NCBI GenBank assembly: GCA_013791885.1
Contig: VMSZ01000043.1
Span: forward strand, 1 to 59,553
DNA from: Sulfurimonas sp.
GTDB taxonomy: Bacteria; Campylobacterota; Campylobacteria; Campylobacterales; Sulfurimonadaceae
DNA: 59,553 bases
Direction: 5' to 3'
Below are positions 55,864 to 59,553 of the stretch, in pieces. Below the pieces are notes generated by a model that was not told the origin of the DNA, ran no database searches, and saw only the letters and a program-made list of their open reading frames with translations. Position numbers and translations under genes: made by a program. The number at the start of each line of letters is the position of its first letter. The first letter of the stretch is position 1.

Positions 55864-56480
55864 TGGTAGAAATTGTAGAATCAACATTTATTACTTCAGC
55901 TCCAAATGTTCAGAGCGCTCCAGACTCTCTTGAGCAAAATGAAGTTGTATTTATGGCGCGTTCAAATGTGGGTAAAAGTTCTCTTTTGAATGCGTTTACA
56001 AATCACAAGGGATTAGCTAAAGTTTCCTCAACACCGGGTAAAACAAGATTAATTAACTATTTTGATGTAACCTTCATTAATAGAGAAACAGAAGAAAAAA
56101 GCTTTGCAAAGTTTGTTGACTTACCAGGTTTTGGATATGCGAAGGTTTCAAAATCGATAAAAAGTGATTGGGAAAAAAATCTTACAGATTATATCTCGCA
56201 ACGCACACAGATAAAGCTCTTTATACATCTTATAGACTCAAGACATCCAGACTTAGAAATTGACAGATCTGTAACCGAATTTTTATTGGAAACTTGCGCT
56301 GAGAATCAGTATATACTGCAAATTTTTACAAAGATTGATAAACTCAACCAAAAAGAACAAAGTGCTCTTAAAAGAGAGTTTCCTAATGCTCTTATGGTTT
56401 CAAGTTCTAAAAAACGCGGCTTAGCCAAAGCGATACAAATTGTTTATGACATACTCAATGAGGTTCCTGATGAAAATTGA
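55863..56480 (+). CDS. engB: Ribosome biogenesis GTP-binding protein (YihA/YsxC/EngB)
   Basis: EngB is an essential GTPase of large-subunit ribosome assembly and links growth to division. Seen are G1 ARSNVGKSSLLNAF, G2/G3 STPGKTRLINYF and DLPGFGYAKV, and G4 TKIDK. The length of 205 residues is standard. It overlaps lptA by one base and precedes the acetyltransferase gene, an order preserved in Campylobacter. Confidence 0.95.
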   Translation: MVEIVESTFITSAPNVQSAPDSLEQNEVVFMARSNVGKSSLLNAFTNHKGLAKVSSTPGKTRLINYFDVTFINRETEEKSFAKFVDLPGFGYAKVSKSIKSDWEKNLTDYISQRTQIKLFIHLIDSRHPDLEIDRSVTEFLLETCAENQYILQIFTKIDKLNQKEQSALKREFPNALMVSSSKKRGLAKAIQIVYDILNEVPDEN

Positions 56481-56931
56481 ACTTAAAAAAGCTTCTCTTA
56501 GCAATATAGATGTAATGCAAAAACTTGTAGCTCCTGAAATCCAAAGCGGGATAATACTTGCAAGAAGCGATGATGAAATTGCAACAAATATTAGATCTTA
56601 TACTTTGGCATATTTAGAAGGTGAACTTGTCGGTTTCTGCGCGCTTCATGTTCATACTGCCTCTCTCGCCGAAGTAAGATCTTTAATAGTTAAAGAGAAT
56701 TTAAGAGGCAATAAAATAGGCGAACAACTTGTCAATCAATGTCTAAGTGAAGCCATAGACCTTGGTCTGCAAAGAGTACTGACTTTGACATATAAACAAG
56801 GTTTTTTTGAAAGACTAGGCTTTGTTGAAATTCCAAAAGAATCTTTGCCTGAACACAAAATTTGGGCTGACTGTATAAAGTGTAAACACTTTCCTGTATG
56901 CAACGAAGTATCTTTAATCAAAAATTTATAA
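56470..56931 (+). CDS. GNAT acetyltransferase, probable short N-acetylglutamate synthase
   Basis: This 153-residue GNAT protein has the acetyl-CoA loop VKENLRGNKIGEQLV and the YKQGFFERLGFVEI segment. The C-terminal WADCIKCKHFPVCNE, with four cysteines, recalls the short stand-alone ArgA-type N-acetylglutamate synthases that start arginine synthesis. I chose ATG 56470 after GAGG; earlier ATGs lie inside engB. It overlaps the MreD-like gene. Arginine involvement is inference. Confidence 0.75.
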   Translation: MKIELKKASLSNIDVMQKLVAPEIQSGIILARSDDEIATNIRSYTLAYLEGELVGFCALHVHTASLAEVRSLIVKENLRGNKIGEQLVNQCLSEAIDLGLQRVLTLTYKQGFFERLGFVEIPKESLPEHKIWADCIKCKHFPVCNEVSLIKNL

Positions 56932-57350
56932 CTCTTGCTTCGTATGTAATAATTTTTATTATATACGAAAGCCTTAGTAATATATATCTTTTTTTACCTC
57001 CATTATTTGCTGTTTTGTTTGTATTGTTTATAAGAAAAATAAAGCAAGATGATGCGATTTTCGTTTTTGCAATTTCATTTTGTTTGTTGATTTATGAAGC
57101 AGATAAAGGCTTTGTTGCGTTTAGTTCTATTATCTATTTTGCATTTATATATAAGTTTATTTTGCCAAAAATAATTAAAAATTTTGGATGTGAACCTTGT
57201 ATCCGCATTTCATATGTTTTACTGGCTTATATAGGTTATTTTCTTTTTTCTTTATTACTCGCAAAAATATTTGGAACATCAGAACCGGTACTAAATTACT
57301 ATATAATTTACTATATAGTAATTGAATTCTTTTTAGTGAGTATGTTATGA
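56898..57350 (+). CDS. MreD-like integral membrane protein
   Basis: The 150-residue product is nearly all hydrophobic with five helices (FITLASYVIIFIIYESL; LFLPPLFAVLFVLFI; AIFVFAISFCLLIYEA; FVAFSSIIYFAFIYKF; ISYVLLAYIGYFLFSLL). It lies directly before mrdA (PBP2), the place of the elongasome protein MreD in many bacteria and of a similar gene in Campylobacter. Sequence alone is too plain to prove MreD. It overlaps mrdA by four bases. Confidence 0.7.
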   Translation: MQRSIFNQKFITLASYVIIFIIYESLSNIYLFLPPLFAVLFVLFIRKIKQDDAIFVFAISFCLLIYEADKGFVAFSSIIYFAFIYKFILPKIIKNFGCEPCIRISYVLLAYIGYFLFSLLLAKIFGTSEPVLNYYIIYYIVIEFFLVSML

Positions 57351-59179
57351 AAATAAAATTTATAGTTTTTGTCTTTTCTGTAATATGGCTTGGGCTTATT
57401 TTACGTGTATTTTTTCTTGCAGTAGAGTCTAATACCTATTATGACAAACTCTCTCAAAACAATACGATAAAAATTGAACAAATAGCTCCAGTAAGAGGTG
57501 AGATTTTAGATAGAAACAATAAGCCTATAGCAATAAATAAACTCGGATTTAAAATAGAACTTAGACCGCATCTTATGTCTGCGGAAAATATTGATTCGTT
57601 TAACGCTGAACTAGATTTATTGCTCAAACTTTTGCCACAACTCGATAAAGAAAAAATTATAAAAAATTATAAAAAAGTGGATTCCTTTTACAATCACTCT
57701 TTTATCGAGGTTGTGAGCTTTATAGAATATGAAGATATCATTCCTGTTTATGCAATCCTTAATTTACGTGATAATATAAATATTGTTCCTGCTCCAAAAA
57801 GATTTTATCCGTACAATGAAATCGCAGCACATATTATTGGGTATGTCTCGCGTGCAAATCAAAAAGACATAGATGCTGACAGTTCTCTTGAGCTCATTGG
57901 CTACACTGGAAAAATCGGCTTAGAAAATTATTACAACTCTTATTTGCAAGGCGAAGCAGGACGCAGGGAAATTAAAGTAAACGCAAACAACAAAGAGATA
58001 GAAGAGCTCTCCTATCAAAGTGCTGTTGAAGACAAAAAACTGACGTTAAACATTGATATAGAGCTTCAAAAATATATATCGGAACTTTTTACTGATAAGG
58101 CCGGGGCAGTCATTGTTATGGATGTTAACGGTTCCATTTTATCTGCGAGCAGTTATCCGGAGTACGATTTAAATATATTTGTTTCAGGGATGTCCCAAGA
58201 GATGTATGATGAACTCTCTTCTAGTTTGGATCATCCTTTTACCAATAAATTAGTCAACGGTTTATATCCCCCGGGTTCTACAATAAAGACAGGCTTGGGA
58301 CTTCTTTACATCACTACAGACTTAGATGAAAAATGGAGTGTAAATTGTGAGTCACGCTTGCCTATAGGCGGAAGAGTTTTTAGATGTTGGAAAGATCATG
58401 GCCATGGTAAAACAGAAATCATAAAAGCTATCAGAGAGAGTTGTGATGATTACTTTTACAAAGGCAGTCTTATTGTCGGAAATGAAAAAATGAGCGAAGG
58501 GCTTATTCGTTATGGTTTAGGTCAAAAAACAGGAGTTGATTTACCTAATGAGTTTATAGGGGTTGTACCTTCTCGTGAGTGGAAAAGAAATAAATATAAT
58601 CGTTCATGGAATATTGGTGAGACTATCAACACTTCCATCGGTCAAGGTGATTTTCTGGTAACCCCTCTACAGATGGCACAATATACCGCGTTAATGGCAA
58701 CTTCAAAACTTCCTGTACCTCATTTTGCCAAAATTATAGGTGATGCTGCCTATAATCCTGAACCTAAAAATGTTCTCAATGAACTTGAGCTTAAAAAACT
58801 GCCAAAAATTCAAAGAGCAATGTATGAAGTGTGTAATCTTCCAAATTCAACAGCAAAGAAATATGTCAACTCTAAAGTCACTATTGCTGGGAAAACAGGT
58901 ACTGCGCAAGTTGTGACAATTAAACAAGATATCAAAGAGAGAGAGTTGGAACATAATATGGATTACTATAGCAGATCACATGCCTGGTTTACTACTTATG
59001 GACCCTATGAAAACCCTCAGTATATTGTATTGGCAATTGTTGAACATGGGGGGCACGGAGGTTCTGCTGCAGGAAATTTAGTTTCTCGAATATATGACAA
59101 GCTTTTAGAACTTGGATATATTAAAGAAGAGAATTCAGATAAGAGAGTTTTGAATAAAAAGCGCAAGAATAATAAGTAA
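57347..59179 (+). CDS. mrdA: Penicillin-binding protein 2 (cell elongation transpeptidase)
   Basis: PBP2 cross-links peptidoglycan during cell elongation and works with RodA. It has an N-terminal membrane helix (about 4-24), the PBP dimerisation domain with APVRGEILDRN, and the transpeptidase with Ser311 in PPGSTIKTG, the SCD triad at 365-367 and KTGT at 515-518. The length of 610 residues is standard. It ends the plus-strand run; rodA is not adjacent. Its last 45 bases overlap the convergent exchanger gene. Confidence 0.95.
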   Translation: MKIKFIVFVFSVIWLGLILRVFFLAVESNTYYDKLSQNNTIKIEQIAPVRGEILDRNNKPIAINKLGFKIELRPHLMSAENIDSFNAELDLLLKLLPQLDKEKIIKNYKKVDSFYNHSFIEVVSFIEYEDIIPVYAILNLRDNINIVPAPKRFYPYNEIAAHIIGYVSRANQKDIDADSSLELIGYTGKIGLENYYNSYLQGEAGRREIKVNANNKEIEELSYQSAVEDKKLTLNIDIELQKYISELFTDKAGAVIVMDVNGSILSASSYPEYDLNIFVSGMSQEMYDELSSSLDHPFTNKLVNGLYPPGSTIKTGLGLLYITTDLDEKWSVNCESRLPIGGRVFRCWKDHGHGKTEIIKAIRESCDDYFYKGSLIVGNEKMSEGLIRYGLGQKTGVDLPNEFIGVVPSREWKRNKYNRSWNIGETINTSIGQGDFLVTPLQMAQYTALMATSKLPVPHFAKIIGDAAYNPEPKNVLNELELKKLPKIQRAMYEVCNLPNSTAKKYVNSKVTIAGKTGTAQVVTIKQDIKERELEHNMDYYSRSHAWFTTYGPYENPQYIVLAIVEHGGHGGSAAGNLVSRIYDKLLELGYIKEENSDKRVLNKKRKNNK

Positions 59180-59553
59180 AAATATAGCTCCGGCTTTATT
59201 ATAGAGACGGTTTGCGAGTATAAAGACAAGTGAAATAGACGCTGCAACCATGATGAGCATATCGAATTTTGTAGCTACCAGATCAATTGTAAGAGGGCTT
59301 AAAAGCGCGGCAGAACCTAAAACCATGGAAAAGTTTGCTACGTTTGAGCCAATAATATTTCCAATACTCATCTCCGCGTTTCCTTTTCTTATTGCAACCA
59401 AGGAGACTACAAGCTCAGGTAGAGACGTTCCAAGCGCAATCAAGAAAAGACCAATAATCCACTCGCTGACTCCAAAAACTCTTGCTATATTTGTTCCGCT
59501 TTCTACAACAAAACTTGCACCGCCGATTGTTAATACAAAGCCAACGATGAGTA
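59135..59553 (-). CDS. Na+/Ca2+ exchanger family antiporter, C-terminal part, truncated by window edge
   Basis: The frame is open to the last base of the window, so the gene begins beyond it. The exchanger alpha-repeat GTSLPELVVSLVAIRKGNAE and IGNIIGSNVANF are clear, preceded by a helix with EWIIGLFLIALG, and the end is a run of hydrophobic helices. This is the second half of a YrbG/CaxA-like antiporter that extrudes Ca2+ for Na+ or H+. The 3' end overlaps mrdA by 45 bases in convergent orientation. The TTG at 59443 is internal, not a start. Confidence 0.85.
   Translation of the reverse strand, partial: LIVGFVLTIGGASFVVESGTNIARVFGVSEWIIGLFLIALGTSLPELVVSLVAIRKGNAEMSIGNIIGSNVANFSMVLGSAALLSPLTIDLVATKFDMLIMVAASISLVFILANRLYNKAGAIFLLIILALFIQNSLI

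Overview
The window looks like a chromosomal segment of a free-living member of the Campylobacterota, most like Sulfurimonas or a close relative. The evidence is AT-rich DNA with few GC-rich islands, group-typical genes (pimeloyl-ACP methyl ester esterase BioV, a SdhABE/MfrABE-type succinate/fumarate oxidoreductase, a ~400-residue DapD, a CiaD-like protein beside purU), and gene orders known from Helicobacter and Campylobacter (aroB-mscS-mtaB-ftsH-like; aspS-adk; tatD-slt-rlpA-kdsC-lptC-lptA-engB-...-mrdA). Genus is inferred from memory of these families. No rRNA, tRNA, CRISPR array, insertion sequence or prophage was seen; this is core genome with small accessory pieces.

Layout. 1-7500 (+): tail of a TrkA-like protein, then aroB, an MscS channel, mtaB, an FtsH-like ATPase with a destroyed zinc motif, bioV and mogA, nearly all overlapping. 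7501-13355 (-): xth, the sdhABE operon and a membrane GGDEF protein with a degenerate active site. 13437-16195 (+): thiL, truD, psd. 16186-25273 (-): a long run of ychF, RNase HI, DUF3465, pepA, trpB, apt, rpiB, an M50 protease, lepB and folD. 25336-26836 (+): a c-type cytochrome and a CitE-like lyase; then tonB (-). 27944-30054 (+): hemL, atpZ and a membrane protein. 30055-32634 (-): a PAS-like protein and rpoD. 32810-38334 (+): two flagellar rod genes behind a sigma-54 promoter, leuD-leuB, a TPR peptide, a CiaD-like protein, purU and trmL. 38366-45722 is mixed: small ORFs, an S24/CI-like repressor with a good promoter/operator, an NlpC/P60 lipoprotein, a miniature flagellar rod-like protein, dapD, an ankyrin protein, an RHH protein, a CinA-type protein and a long-form adenylate kinase. 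45759-48094 (-): short-form adenylate kinase and aspS. 48274-59179 (+): nadK, recN, tatD, mltD, rlpA, hisB, kdsC, lptC, lptA, engB, a short N-acetylglutamate synthase-like enzyme, an MreD-like protein and mrdA; then the tail of a Na+/Ca2+ exchanger (-).

The envelope genes at the right (lytic transglycosylases, LPS transport, PBP2) form one functional block. The sdhABE operon with FolD, Psd, TonB and cytochrome suits a respiring, biosynthetically self-sufficient bacterium that makes aromatic amino acids, Leu, His, Lys/DAP, biotin and haem.

The two most notable non-gene signals are: (1) the heptamer AAACGCA, hand-counted about 75 times on the two strands (roughly tenfold above a simple expectation, in all reading frames, about one per 0.8 kb), which behaves like a DNA-uptake or Chi-type word; and (2) a dispersed intergenic element with four copies plus one partial copy, made of three consecutive hairpins around a conserved ACAACCCCCTAAAGCT linker. 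Stem sequences differ between copies while pairing is kept. Four small ORFs of 27-56 codons with plausible ribosome sites are also described.
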